Shown piece after piece: positions 1 through 11,727 of a stretch of DNA of 64,000 nt. The stretch's first letter is position 1; every line of letters begins with the position of its first letter. Source of the DNA: Cubamyces lactineus (Eukaryota > Basidiomycota > Agaricomycetes > Polyporales > Polyporaceae); NCBI GenBank assembly GCA_022376465.1, contig JACDTU010000012.1, forward strand, positions 62,001 through 126,000, read 5' to 3'. The notes under the pieces were generated by a model. The model did no database searches. It was not told the origin of the DNA and saw only the letters and a program-made list of their open reading frames with translations. Position numbers and translations under genes: made by a program.

Positions 1-1703
1 GTTCGTCAGCGGCACTTCGGGCTTGACGAACCCAGCCGCCTTCTTCTCCTCGGCAAGCTGGCGGATGACGCTGAGGAGGTCCTCGACGGCCTTGGGGGAT
101 GTCTGAATGTGCACAACGAGACGCGAACCGCCAAGCTTGATGGGCTCGGGCAACGCACGGGCGCGCTCGATGATCTCGGCGTAGGTCACACCAACGGGCG
201 AAGGGTCGAAGAACACCTGCATCGACCGGTGAGCCGAGCTACGGTCGGAATTGCAGATAGCGGAGACATACCATGCACGTCTCTACGGGGCCCAGGATGT
301 CGACACCGATCTCCCGAAGGCCGGCCTCGAGCTTCCTCGTGAGTGCGTGCACGGCGGGCAGGCGGGGGAAGTTGTGGGTGAGCGCATACGCAGCGGCGGC
401 GGTCATGAACCCAGTCTGCCTCATGCCACCACCGAAGAGCTTGCGGAACCAGCGCGCCCTGGAAATAAACTCCTTCGTGCCGACGAGGCATGACCCGATA
501 GGCGCACCTATGACGGAAGGTTTGCGATAAGAATACTTGCGATTGGGGAGCGGACTTACCGAGACCCTTGCTGAGGCACAAGCTGACGCTGTCGAACGGC
601 GCGCAGAGGTCCTTCACCGAGATACCGGTCTCGGCGGCGACGTGCCAGATACGCGCACCGTCAAGGTGCATTTTCACGCCCACGCTGTGGGCGTATTCTG
701 AGATGCGGATGATCTCGTCCTGGGGGAAGATGGACCCATTCAGTGTGTTTTCGAGTGAGATGACTTCGGTCGGGGAGCTAGATAGAATTATTAGCGAGCG
801 TTCATGTAGGGAGGGGGAGGTCACATGCCTGTGGAGGTCCGTGCCGAGCACGATATTCTCCTCAATGTCGGCGACGGTAAGGTGGTGGCCTATGGGATGT
901 CGGTGAGCTATCGCGACTCACAAGCAATATATTAGCTCACCGTTCGAGGGAACGACCATCTGAGAGTGCGCGCCGGAGTGGAAGGCCGTTCCGCCGGCTT
1001 CGTAACTTCGTCGGAGATGAGCATAAGGTTTATGGGAGCCCGGTGGGAAAACACGAGTCACTCACCGAACGATGTGTGAACGGTGGTCGCACAGAACAGC
1101 GTACGGCGGCTGCTTGAGGTGTGTCCTCAGCGCGATCTGGTTGGACATGGTCCCAGACGGGAGGAAGAGGGCGTCCTCCTTGCCGGTGATTTTCGCGATG
1201 TGCGCCTCGAAAGCAAGCGTTGTGGGCTCATGGTAGACGGCGTCGCCAATGGAAGCCTTGGCAGCGTAGGCGTACATGTCGGGGGTAGGGGCTAGCCATG
1301 TATTACCATAAGAGGCACGCCACAACGCGATCGTCATAAGCTTCTACTAACCTGTGATAGTGTCGGCTGCGAATACATTAGCGCGCTGCTCGACCTCGAC
1401 CACATCCTTACTCACAGATGAAGCTCCTCGACACTTCCTGGAACCCTCGCATGTTGTCCTGCGTGCGCGGGGTCACCAAAGCAGTCATTGCGGTGCGCGC
1501 GCATGACTCACATCGGGCTCTAGCAGGGAGGAGAGGTCGACCTTGACTTCCTCAGCGATCTGAGCTCTAACGGCATCCATGTTCGCGGCCATGTTGACGG
1601 ATCTTCTAGTTAAGGAAGAGATGGAGGTGGCTGGGCACAACTGGGGCTTGGGCGGACGTGAGAGTAGGCTGGAGAGGGAGCGGCGGACGAGAGACAAGGA
1701 CAT
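1..1703 (-). CDS. GLY1: L-threonine aldolase (low-specificity), C-terminus cut by window edge
   Basis: PLP-dependent enzyme that cleaves threonine or allo-threonine to glycine and acetaldehyde. The start at 1703 gives a basic, serine-rich N-terminus that could be a mitochondrial presequence; an internal Met gives a shorter form (MAANMDAV). Spliced exons then read FISDTITGAPTPDMYAY, ASIGDAVYHEP, LFLPSGTMSNQIALRTH and HLDGARIWHVAAETG. The PLP-lysine motif SLCLSKGLG follows, interrupted right after by an intron near 560, then GGGMRQTGFMTAAA. All are hallmarks of the beta-eliminating lyase / threonine aldolase family. The last visible residues, AAGFVKPEVPLTN, lie close to the expected C-terminus. 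One exon is only 15 nt (1352-1366). The gene is divergent from the zinc-finger gene at 2110. Confidence 0.93.
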
Positions 1704-2109
1704 GGGATCCGTGCAATGCTCAGCAAGAGCATTATTTTATTTCTGCGACTGGCTAGATCCGGACGGTCCAATGGCCATGTGCGAGTCCTCGCAGGCTGTC
1801 CCTGGTCCTGTCAGCACCCTCGCCAAATCGTCAAAATGACAAAAAAATCATATTCGCGGCGGCGCAGATCGCGCCGGTCCTGAGATTAGATTATCAGCGT
1901 CTGTGCCCACGTGGCTTTGCTGTGCCTCGCTCTCGATGAGCCGGCGGGTGGTTCTCGAATCTCGAGCTCGTCGTGGCCGGTGGGCGTCGACCGCACCGTC
2001 TTTGTCCACGTCCTTCACGCCCTCGGTTTTCCTTCTCCTCTCTGGTCTCTCTGTGTCGCTTTGCTGTCTCTTTTCTTGTATCGGACTTCTTGTTTTCATT
2101 AGACTTAGG
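1704..2109. promoter_or_regulatory. Divergent intergenic region, threonine aldolase / ZNF706-like gene
   Basis: About 400 bp between two genes transcribed away from each other, so it should hold both promoters. The part next to the zinc-finger gene (about 2010-2100) is pyrimidine-rich on the plus strand, as is common upstream of agaricomycete genes. No clear TATA box is visible. Confidence 0.5.
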
Positions 2110-2501
2110 ATGGGCAACGTACGCCAAAAGCTCAAACACCAGTAGAAACGGCCTCTCACCTCGATAAAATTGCAGGGTGCAAAGGCAGCTCAGAAGAGGG
2201 AGAGGAATGCCGCGAAGGCGGGCGCGACTGCCAAGAGTCAGCTCAAAGTGAACCAGGCAGCAATGAACATCATTTGCCAGACTTGCAGACAGACCTTTGT
2301 ACGTCTTCATCTGACCTGCCACAATACATCTTGCGCTTACCTCCGCAAATAGTTGTTGACCACGCGTGCTCCTGCGTGAGTTCCTTACGCCCGGCTTTGA
2401 TGCTCTTAGACTAACACGCTGGTAGCTTGGAGGAGCACGCGCAAAATAAGCACGGCAAAACCATGGCGGACTGCTTCCCCAACGTGAACGCGCCGAAGTA
2501 A
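2110..2501 (+). CDS. ZNF706-like small C2H2 zinc-finger protein (4F5/SERF-type N-terminus)
   Basis: Small basic protein of about 75 residues assembled from four exons. The first exon is only ATGGGCAAC, followed by GT..AG introns at about 2119-2174, 2299-2350 and 2374-2427. The N-terminus is a lysine/alanine-rich stretch (GAKAAQKRERNAAKAG) like the 4F5/SERF module. The C-terminus carries one zinc finger, CQTCRQTF followed by HAQNKH, and ends in NVNAPK. The arrangement matches the conserved eukaryotic family of human ZNF706 and plant At2g23090-like proteins. ZNF706 has been linked to transcription and to protein aggregation; a role in this fungus is not shown. Confidence 0.85.
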
Positions 2502-2698
2502 CAGTGTACGACATCTTGTCCGTTCGCCTGTGATCGCGTAGTTGTCCATTTTGTTGCTGTTCCCTGTTGGTTACCTCGAGTGAATGGAGTAGCGTGACGT
2601 GTGTTATGATGCATTAGTGGGATTATAAGGATACAGCTATAGCACGAAGGTCAAAATGTCGACGTCAAGTCCGTCCTGATGTGTCGTAGACTCGCAGC

Positions 2699-3104
2699 CT
2701 ATAGCGAGAAACCGCCGGGGCTAGCCCCGCCTGCCGCACCGGCCGCCTGCATCTTCTCTCCGACCTTCTTGTTCACCTCGAAGAATTTGGCTACGCAGCG
2801 ATCGATGCAGACGCTCTCGCCCTTGTTGAGGTCTCCTTCCGCATACCGTGTGCTGATGCACTTGGCGTGACATGACCTGTACGAGATGGTGAATACGGTG
2901 CGCGGTGAGGACGCGTCACGGTGGGTGCACTGACGAGACGATACGGTTGAAGATGTCCGTGATCATATCGAGCCTGCAGGGACGTGTCAACAATGGATCG
3001 GTGGAAGCTTTGACGCAATCTGGCACTCACTCCTGGGTGGCCATGTCCACACGCTCCTGGTTGATACCACCAGCGGGAGTTGAGCCGCGTCCGAGGAAAG
3101 ACAT
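2699..3104 (-). CDS. TIM10: Mitochondrial import inner membrane translocase subunit Tim10
   Basis: Small Tim chaperone of the mitochondrial intermembrane space. With Tim9 it forms the hexamer that escorts hydrophobic carrier proteins to the TIM22 complex. Three exons read [20 protein letters not shown], then [14 protein letters not shown], then SCHAKC and GESVCIDRC, ending in [10 protein letters not shown]. The twin CX3C motifs (CHAKC and CIDRC) and the DLNKGES and [10 protein letters not shown] segments are diagnostic and align well with yeast Tim10, as does the MSFLG start. The length of about 90 residues is normal. Its start lies 300 bp from the start of UTP4 on the other strand. Confidence 0.95.
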
Positions 3105-3404
3105 TTTTGCGTTGGAAGATTATGAGATGGTCGTGAGGTATTGGACAAGGGAAAGGGCAGGGAGGTGGGAGATGCGGAGGTGGTCGCTGGACGAGAGAGC
3201 TGGAGACTGTAGACGCCCAACGCGACTGTACCACCTACCAAATTGGGAACGAAAAAGTTTGCCCGTGACCTTTCGCGTCGATCGAATTCGTGCACTCGAG
3301 TCTCGTCGGCCTTGAGCACGCCCTCTCTCTCTTACTCCCTCTGCGTGCACGACACGCCTCTGTCGTCTCTGGTGTGCTTGGACTCTTTAGGAAAAAGGTT
3401 GGAC
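3105..3404. promoter_or_regulatory. Shared promoter region of TIM10 and UTP4
   Basis: Exactly 300 bp separate the two ATG codons of this divergent pair. The stretch just before UTP4 (about 3306-3370) is CT-rich. No obvious TATA box was seen, so the elements controlling each direction cannot be separated by eye. Confidence 0.5.
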
Positions 3405-6401
3405 ATGGTAGAGTCTTCTTCGACTCTCGCGGTCCACAGGTGTCGCTTCGTCGACTTCGCCCCTTCGGCTGTTACTGCGCTCTGTTTTCCTCCCCTACCT
3501 CTGCCATCTGTGAAGGGGAAGAAGGCTGCGAATAACCACACGTTCCCCGGATTTGGGCCGCTTGTGATTGGTCGCGCGAATGGGAACATTGAGCTTTGCG
3601 AGTGGACGGGCGCGAGTCCTCGCAGCCAAGCACCACAAGCCTGGGTCGTGCGCAAGGTGAGTATTCATAGCAGTCGCTAGTGAGCTAGTGGCTAAGCATG
3701 ATCGGACTTCCGCAGACCCTAGTTGGCCCTTACCCATCAAAAGTTGAATCCCTTGCCCTTACTTTCCGCTCTCCCAGGCGTGCAAAACAGGAGGAAGTTC
3801 CTTCATGGTCGAACCTCCGGTTATTCTCTGCTGGAGGAGGCAGTGAACTCGTAGAGTGGGATATTGAGCAGGGATGCATCAAAGTAAGTCTAAGACGCAT
3901 CTGCCGTTGGTGGGCCGCTCTCAACCCCAATAGCGCACCATTAGCTCTCAAGGAGGACCTATCTGGTCCATCTCCCCCAACCCTGCATCCACCATCCTCG
4001 CGCTCGGTTGCGAAGACGGTTCTGTGCGCCTCATATCGCTCCAATACGACGGCCTGTCGCATCTTCGCCGCCTGGAGAGAGTGAAGAGCCGGATTCTCAG
4101 CATTGCATGGGGTCCACCCGTCCCTAAGCAAAAGAAGACGCAGGATGCGGACGCAGAGTCTGATTCGGATGACGATGACGACGAGTGGACGGATTCGTGG
4201 CTCGTGACTGGCTGTTCAGACAGTAGCTTGCGGAAGCTGGACTTTGCTACAGGACGCTCTGTGGATCGCATGAGTACGGACAAGATTCGCGGTGAGCGAA
4301 CGCTCGTTTGGGCAGTGGGTGTACTAGGGTGAGGCATATTGTTTCGCGAAGGTTTCGACAATCATGGCTAACCCTGCACAGGGATGGCACGATTGTGTCT
4401 GGAGATTCCATGGGCAACGTCAAGTTCTGGGATTCCAAGACATGCACCCAGCTGCAAAGCTTCCAGGGCCACGCTGCTGATGTGCTCTGCCTGGCCGTCG
4501 GTCCCGTACGTTCAGGCAACCTATCCCACTCGCACCGCTCTAATCATATACACGCAGGATGGCACAGCAGTATATACGTCTGGGGTTGACCAGAAAGTCA
4601 CCCAGTTTTCCTACGTCAAAACCTCCCGCTCGGATACCAACCCTTCCCCTCTCGTTTCCCGCTCCCCTGGCCGATGGGTACAGTCCTGCTCGCGCCGCCT
4701 ACACTCACACGACGTTCGCGCACTCGCCATCTGGCCACCGTACACTCCTCTCCCTCCTTCACACCAGAGACACTTCCCTGTTGACGTCGCTCCAGTCCTC
4801 GCTTCTGGTGGCCTCGACATGTCTGTCGTCGTCACGCCCGCAGCGCTCCCCACTGCTACCCTCGCCGGCAAGGTGATGAATCCGCTCGCGACCAGCACCA
4901 CCGCGACGTTCGAGGACGCGTACCACCGCCGGTTAGCGTACACGAGCGGTCCCGCGAGCTCTTCTGCCGTACACCTCGCCAAGAAGGCGCGGCTGCTCAT
5001 GTGCACCCGGGAAGCGGGTTTGACGGTATGGCGCATCTCGAAGCGGCAGCAGAAGAACGACGAGGATGCGGATCTGGACCCTACGAGTGCTCAGGATAGC
5101 GGCTGGGAGCGCGTGTTGGACATGGACTTGAACGTACAGACGAACATCGTTGCCGGTGCTATCTCTGACGACGGTAAGTGGATAGCAGTCGCAGATTGGT
5201 ACGAGACCAAGCTGTTCCAGCTGTCGGAGGAGGTACGTCAACCGTGCTTGTTTGCCCGGTATGCTGTGTTGTTGACAGCGATATACAGAAGAACGGTGAT
5301 TTGAAGCCTCGGCGAATACGCGCCTTTGCGTCATTGGTGCAGAGTCAGTTATCCGGCTCGTCGCCCTCAGGCGCATCTTTTCTTCTTTTCACCCCCGACT
5401 CCTCAAAACTCGTTCTCGCCACATCATTCTCCTCCACAATCCTCATCATTGACCTTGGCTCCGCCGACCGTGCGCCCCGCGTCCTCCGCAAGTTCGAGCA
5501 GCACAGACTGCGAGAAAGCTTGGTCAACAACCGGGTCATCAAGGGCCGTAAAGGCTCCTCTCCTACCGCCGCGGACGGCGATGTCGAGATGGCTGACGAG
5601 AACGAGGATAGCGCACAGCCCGTCGCCGAGTCCGACTCAGATTCAGACTCGGACTCGGACGTCGAAGACTCCAAACGCGTGCGTACGACAATTACGCGCA
5701 TGGCCGTCAGCCCGGACGGCCAGTGGCTTGCGACGACAGACGACCGGCGGCGTACGCACGTCTTCAACCTCGACGCGGTGCAGCACCACGGTGCGCTGCC
5801 GACATTCCCGCGCGCGATTCACGCCCTCGCGTTCGACGCGTCCGCCCCGAACACGCTCGTGCTCGGCTTCGCGGACAACTCGCTCGAGGTGTACGACGTC
5901 GAGGCGCGTGCGTTCCCCCGTTGGGCGCGTCCCTTAGTCCATACCCTCCCGCCCCGCTTCACGCACCTTCACGATCCCATCCTTGGCGTCACGTTCGACC
6001 CTGGTGCGAGTCCTGCCCCCACAGCCGGGGCGAGCGAAGAGGACGCGACGGGGGGTGGGTCACCCCTTCCACCCAAAACGGCGCTGTTCTGGGGCGCGAC
6101 GTGGATCTGCAAGGTCAACTTGACGGAGCGCGTTGGCTTTGGGGGCTTCGAGAAGCGAAGGCGCGGCAAGCGGAAGGCGGCTGACGTGAACGCGAACGGC
6201 CGCGTGGAGGTGCAGATGGAGGAGGGCCAGCAGGACCAACAGCAACAGCAGCGCAACTTCAAACTCATCACGCATTACCGGCCACTGCTCTTTGTGGACT
6301 TCATCGCCCCCGGTGAGCTCGTCGTCGTCGAGCGGCCGCTCGTAGACGTGCTCGCGAAGCTCCCGCCTGCGTACTTCAAGCCCAAGTACGGCGCTTCATA
6401 G
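3405..6401 (+). CDS. UTP4: U3 snoRNP / t-UTP WD40 protein Utp4 (cirhin)
   Basis: Component of the t-UTP (UTPA) subcomplex of the small-subunit processome, needed in the nucleolus for pre-18S rRNA processing and linked to rDNA transcription. The start ATG at 3405 gives VHRCRFVDFAPSAVTALCF, the typical Utp4 N-terminus. Exons follow with WD-repeat segments: GFGPLVIGRANGNIELCEW, LFSAGGGSELVEWDIEQG, LALGCEDGSVRLISLQYDG, GDGTIVSGDSMGNVKFWDS and VYTSGVDQKVTQFSY. A C-terminal half begins with LLFTPDSSKLVLATSF. Two acidic Ser/Asp tracts (near 4160 and 5640) and a Gln run near 6240 are low-complexity inserts. The C-terminus is YFKPKYGAS. The protein is roughly 850-900 residues, in line with the family with inserts. 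Confidence 0.93.
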
Positions 6402-6674
6402 TGGGCATTCGATGACTATGTACAAGCGTGCGTTTGTACGGTGTACGGTATGGGGCGTTACAGGTCATCGTCTATATGGGGGTGTGGGGGGTGCTGTCAT
6501 CTATGTACGTGAGGTAAAAGTAGACTATGGCTTGTGTATACTGTTGAGTAGGAAGAAATGCCATGCTAATGCTACAGTGGGTGAGAGGGGAGACCAAAGA
6601 AATCCAAGAGGCCCATGACGAGCGCAGGGAGCAAGCTACCAAGGGAGACACTTAGTGGGGCGGTTCGTGGACAT

Positions 6675-7652
6675 TTACTTAACCATGCGCTCCATGGCCT
6701 CTTTACGATCCTGGATCTCATCCTCCCTATGATATGGTCAGCAAGTCACCTGACGGTCCGCTGCCAGGAATACTCACTTTGCGTTCAGCAACGAGAGGTA
6801 GAGTGTCCAGAACACTCCGCATGTTGACTGGAAGGGGACGCGATACGGCAGAGGCATATATCGGAAGTTGATGAGCTGCATGGATCGTAAATCTCAGACA
6901 TGCAACCGGCATTCAGTATGTAGATATCACACACCTGCGCCAGGGGCCAGACCTGCCAGTTGGCGATCAGTGCGGGCTTGTAGAGGTCCTTATACCTCTC
7001 CCCGATGTGCTTGGGGTCTCGACCTTCCATCGCACCCATTGAACCTATGAATAGAGCAAGCTGCACATATCGTGGTCAATGTTTGAAACGCGTCGCGCTA
7101 GAATTCGCGGGTCAACGTACCCCAATGGGCGCCCTGGGGAGGTGTCAGTGACCCGGTCCATGAGGTAGTGAACAAGCAGACTCACATGAAGAGCTGATCG
7201 GCACCGACGCGCCTGGCAAGGGCCCGTAGGCTGACCTTGCCGGGGTTGCTGCCGCCTACTGAACGCAGTGGGAAATGTCGCTCAAGGAAGAAGTTCCAAC
7301 GACCGATGAGCGGTCCTGGATATAATCGTGAGTAGGCATGTAGATCATGTATATTTGGGCCGAGAACATGGACGCGTACCCATTCCAAATCCGAACGCGA
7401 AGAAGCGCAAAGTTCGTGGAACGTCATAATTCCATTGCCTCCGGTGCTCTTCCGGCCTGTCCTCGACCTGCGATCAGTCAGGCAAAGCAGTTCATTTGCG
7501 CTAGTTGTTGCGAGGGTACGTACGACGCGTTGGGTGAACTGGGCGACGACGTCTCCGAGGGCGTTGAGTGCACCGTTTGTGAAGGCGAGGGTCGTGTAGG
7601 GATGCGATTCAAAGGACTGCTGATAGACGCGAGCGAGTGCGACGTTGGCCAT
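6675..7652 (-). CDS. SYM1: Mpv17/PMP22-family membrane protein (Sym1-like)
   Basis: Integral membrane protein of the Mpv17/PMP22/Sym1 family. Members act mainly in the mitochondrial inner membrane (Sym1, Mpv17) and others in peroxisomes. The start gives MANVALARVYQQSFESHPYT, then GALNALGDVVAQ, as in human Mpv17. The C-terminal half has the family signature: GPLIGRWNFFLER, then WQVWPLAQLINFRYMP, VPFQSTCGVFWTLYLS, and a short charged tail ending ERMVK. Several short introns interrupt it, including one between WPLAQ and LINFR. Length is close to 200 residues. It points the same way as PTH2 upstream of it. Mitochondrial rather than peroxisomal location is inferred from family position only. Confidence 0.92.
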
Positions 7653-8034
7653 GGTGAGTTCAAGGAGAAAAGACAGATGAAGAGTTTGCCAGAGGGGGTG
7701 TAGCCATAAAGACGAGAGCAAGAACTCCACGGGCTCCTATGCGAATGGCTCTGTCTTGCGGAGTCTTCTCCAATGTCTTATCCCCGGCGCTTGTTTCGCC
7801 CGCCCGCCGCAATCACGCGCCTGACGTCACTCCCTATCGTACGCCCGCCACGAACCTTCCAGACAGCCTCCGCCGCCGCAAGACGCGTCCCGCGTATCAT
7901 CGGCACGCTTACAGACATGGGCCAGCCACTATGTCTCGTTTCTATTGCAATCGTAATCGTACGACAACACATAGAATCTGGCAACGGTCACTCGAATAAT
8001 CCAGGCACGCGTAAAGACTAAACACGAACAGAAA
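7653..8034. other. Intergenic region between PTH2 end and Mpv17-like start
   Basis: Holds the 3' end of the PTH2 transcript and the promoter of the Mpv17-like gene, both on the minus strand. I see no TATA box, repeat or further coding signal. Confidence 0.5.
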
Positions 8035-9059
8035 TCATAGCAGTCGTAGCTTGCCCGTCACCTTGTTCACCAACTCTACCGGGGCTATCGTCCAAGGTCA
8101 GAGAACTCATACAGCTTACAGCAGGGCGCACACGTACCTGGCCCAATACCAAGCACCGTGCGCGAACCCGCAGCGATTTGTGTACGCCCGCTGCAAACCG
8201 GTGAACCCTCTGTTACTCACTGGAGGAGCACGTACTCACGCGTCAACAATTGAGCGGGCCGCGAGGTTCAGGCTTTTCGCCATGGCCTCCAACTCAAGCA
8301 GCTCATCCTCCGAGTTCGCCTTCAGCGCGATCTTGGCTTGCCTAAGGGTCCTTTGAGCCAGCGACCCCTTGTAAATGGCTCATTCTACATACCCTGTCCG
8401 CTCCCAATGCTTCAATAGCTATCGGTACCTGTTAGCCAGGTGCACCCATCATTCACGGCTTTCGAGGGACACTTACACCAGGGTTGGTCTTTTGTAGAAT
8501 CTTGTAACACGCTAGCGTCGCGTGTCTTGTGGACATATGAGCGTCAAAGGTAACGGACGGTGATTCTGCAACCTACCCGCATCTGCGCGCAGAGAATCAG
8601 AAGCGAGCAGACTCTAGGAAGAATACCAGCTTACTGTGCCGCTATTTTACCGGTGGTCATCCCGAGGTCGGTTCGGACGACCAGTACCTAGAAAGTGCAT
8701 GTACATTGAGCATGTCTGCCGCCCATGCATAACGGTTGTATGTACCATCTTGCAGGGCTCCAAGAATCCAGGCTTGATGGCAGACAAATCCCCATCAGCA
8801 AGGTCTTCCTCCTCGCTTTCACTCTCTTCTTCATCATCCTTCTTCGTAGGCTTCGCTACATCGGACACAGGTGGTGGCACCGGCGCGCTTTCGTTGCCGA
8901 TCTTCCTTCCATGGTTCACCCACGCGCCAAGGACATACCCCGCGCTGAGGGATGCGACGAGAGAGGCTGCGAAGACGACTGCGAGACGTGTCAGACAGAA
9001 GCAGACGCAACGAGGAGGACGGCGGGCAGACCACTTTGAGCAGTTGAGAGCGAAGACAT
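8035..9059 (-). CDS. PTH2: Peptidyl-tRNA hydrolase 2 (Pth2/Bit1), membrane-anchored
   Basis: Frees tRNA from peptidyl-tRNAs dropped by ribosomes. The catalytic domain begins at FLEPCKM, continues after an intron as VLVVRTDLGMTTGKIAAQ, and ends with the family block around IVDAGRTQIAAGSRTVLGIG and VTGKLRLL. These are classic PTH2 motifs, with the lysine in TGKIAAQ and Asp/Thr in DAGRTQ. The start ATG at 9059 fits only if an intron of about 53 nt is removed near 8980-9032. This gives MSSLSTAQSVVFAASLVASL and then GYVLGAWV, a hydrophobic segment that would anchor the protein, probably in the mitochondrial outer membrane as in other Pth2 proteins. An acidic linker follows it. The gene is divergent from HAS1, with 199 bp between the starts. 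Confidence 0.93.
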
Positions 9060-9258
9060 GGTGTACCGGCAAGCGCCGAGCCAATCCGCGACTTTTTGCC
9101 TGGGCGCTTGTCGTAGCCGTCCTCTCCCTCGTCCTCCGTCTTCCCTCCTCTACTAAAACCCCGATTCTCCGCTGCTCTCTGGTCTCGTTACCTCTTAGCA
9201 TTAGTTTTCTTCTGTGCTGTTCCAAGGATAACGACTGGGAACGTAACGCTCATCCAAA

Positions 9259-11249
9259 ATGTCCGTGGACGAGACCAATGCGCCTGCGCCAGTGCCTCAG
9301 GCTGCACCGGCGGGCACACCGGAGCGCAAGCCCTTCTCAGAGCTCGAGCTCTCAGAAAATACCATGAAGGCCCTCAGCGACATGGGCTTCAAAACTATGA
9401 CTCCTATTCAAGAAAAGTCTATCCCCCCGCTGCTCGCGGGGAAGGATGTTTTGGGTGCGGCTAGGACAGGATCTGGAAAGACACTGGCGTTCCTCATTCC
9501 CGCGGTGGAATTGTTGCACAGGATGAAGTTCAAGCCTCGCAATGGTATGTTCTGCTGCTGCAGCGAACACTCGCGTCTCTAGTCCTTACTATGTTGTGTT
9601 TTGTGTTCTCGTGCAGGTACTGGGGTTATCATTATTTCACCCACTCGAGAGCTTGCACTGCAGATCTTCGGAGTCGCCAAAGAGCTCATGGCGCACCATT
9701 CACAAACGTTCGGTATTATTATGGGAGGCGCGAATCGGAAAGCGGAGGAGATCAAGCTGCAGAAGGGTGTCAACTTGCTGATTGCGACCCCGGGTCGCCT
9801 TATTGATCACTTGGAGGTATGCCCTCCTCAGAAATCCTCTCGCTACTAATGTGTATGAACCGACTATGCGCAGGGAACGAAGGGATTTGTCTTCCGGAAT
9901 CTCAAGTGTCTCGTCATCGACGAGGCTGACCGGATATTGGAGGTTGGTTTCGAGGAGCAGATGAAGAAAATCATCAACATCCTCCCGAACGGTAACGCCT
10001 TCTGTCTCCTGTAGTCTCATGACCCCGGCTAATGTTCGTATCCAGAGGGCAGGCAATCTATGCTATTCTCCGCAACACAGACAACAAAAGTCACTGACCT
10101 TGCGCGGATATCACTACGACCTGGGCCTCTGTATGTCGATGTTGACAAGACCGAGGCGACGAGTACGGTATCGACACTTTCCCAGGGTTATGTCGTCTGC
10201 CCCTCAGATCGTCGGTTCCTCCTGCTCTTCACCTTCCTCAAGAAGAACATGAAGAAGAAGATGGTCGTCTTCTTCTCAAGCTGTAACTCTGTAAAATACC
10301 ACGCCGAACTCCTGAACTACATCGATGTCCCCGTCCTCGACTTGCACGTACGTCTGCATTTCCCACTCCGGTCGATGTTTCCCGTACTTAAACATTACTT
10401 CTTCCTAGGGCAAGCAAAAGCAACAAAAGCGAACAACGACGTTCTTCGAGTTCTGCAATGCGGAGACGGGAACGCTGCTTTGCACAGATGTCGCCGCGCG
10501 TGGACTCGATATTCCCGCGGTCGACTGGATCATCCAGTACGACCCTCCAGATGACCCCCGTGACTACATCCACCGTGTCGGTCGTACTGCGCGTGCAGGA
10601 CGGGAAGGAAAGAGTTTGATGTTCCTTCTACCGAGCGAGCTCGGTTTCCTACGATACCTGAAAGAGGCGAAGGTGCCTCTGAACGAGTTTACCTTCCCTG
10701 CGGACAAGATCGCGAATGTCCAGTCACAAGTACGTTCTACCTAATATACTCGTGCCCGATTGAGTGTCTAATCCTGCCCGTTTGTAGTTGGAGAAGCTGC
10801 TGCAGAAGAACTACTTCCTGCACAAGTCCGCCAAGGACGGCTACCGGTCATATCTGCAAGCGTACGCGTCGTACTCGCTAAAGAAGATCTTCGACGTCAA
10901 CCAGCTCGATCTCGCCAAGGTTGGGAAGGCATTTGGGTTCGCCGTGCCCCCGCGCGTGAACCTGAACATTGGCGGCGGCAAGGGTGGCACGGGGCGGAGT
11001 GGGAAGAAGCGGAAGCATGGCGACGACGGGTCGGACGAGGAGTGGGAGGAGATCGACGCGGTCGACAAGGAAGATGACGGCTCGGGTGCGGAAGAGGAGG
11101 AGCTTCAGAACGTGCGCGCTGGGCGGAGAGAGCAGTCCAAGGCGCGGCGGATCGAGACGCTTGGGCGGAGGAAGACCGAGAAGGAGGTGTACAAGAAAGG
11201 CCTGGAAAGGAAGAAGATGAAGGCGGAGGGCACCCAGTGGAGTCGTTGA
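9259..11249 (+). CDS. HAS1: ATP-dependent DEAD-box RNA helicase Has1 (DDX18)
   Basis: Nucleolar helicase for ribosome biogenesis; it releases snoRNAs and acts in both 40S and 60S assembly. All helicase motifs are visible in order: [15 protein letters not shown] and [17 protein letters not shown] (Q motif), AARTGSGKT (Walker A), [26 protein letters not shown] (DEAD), FSATQT (SAT), then [21 protein letters not shown] and [10 protein letters not shown]. The C-terminal block [20 protein letters not shown] and FDVNQLDL and the GFAVPPRV motif are specific to Has1/DDX18. A lysine-rich tail follows. Five or six short introns interrupt the gene. The N-terminal extension is shorter than in human DDX18 and similar to other fungi. 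Confidence 0.97.
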
Positions 11250-11727
11250 CCGGTACTGTAGCCGTCGCCTGCTGTTCTCGCAAGGACTGCACCGATGCTG
11301 CGGTACTATGACATTTCGGCCCGCGCGTGCCCCTTCACTTCGTGTTTCTTACCCGGTTGTTGTTCTTTTCTGTGGCGTGTGTTATCTTATGCATCCGTTG
11401 TTCATGTACTACTACTACGCGACCTTGTTCTCCGCGTGCGCACAACGTTGCGATGGAACGGCGAGCAGGATTGGGCTAGTCGGCGCGTGGTGGACCCTGC
11501 CATGGTGCAGCATCGTGGGCAGCGCGCGGGATGCGTTCACTGATGTCGATGGAATGCGGGCGCTCCCCGAGCACGCGCCGGCCCTAAAGAAGAACCTCGT
11601 GTGCGTCACTGCGCGGTGCCTGGGTGTCACTCGTCCACCGTCCACGTCCCGACCGCCTACTCACCTTCTTTCTTCCCCCGTCCCGACAGCAGCAGCAGCA
11701 AGAGCGACAGCGGAATCATTTTGGGCA
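11250..11727 (+). other. HAS1 3' region and TMEM33-like promoter
   Basis: About 480 bp between two tandem plus-strand genes. The 11640-11720 part is CT-rich and ends in an AGCAGCAGCAAGAGC stretch just before the next start. No TATA box or further gene seen. Confidence 0.45.
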
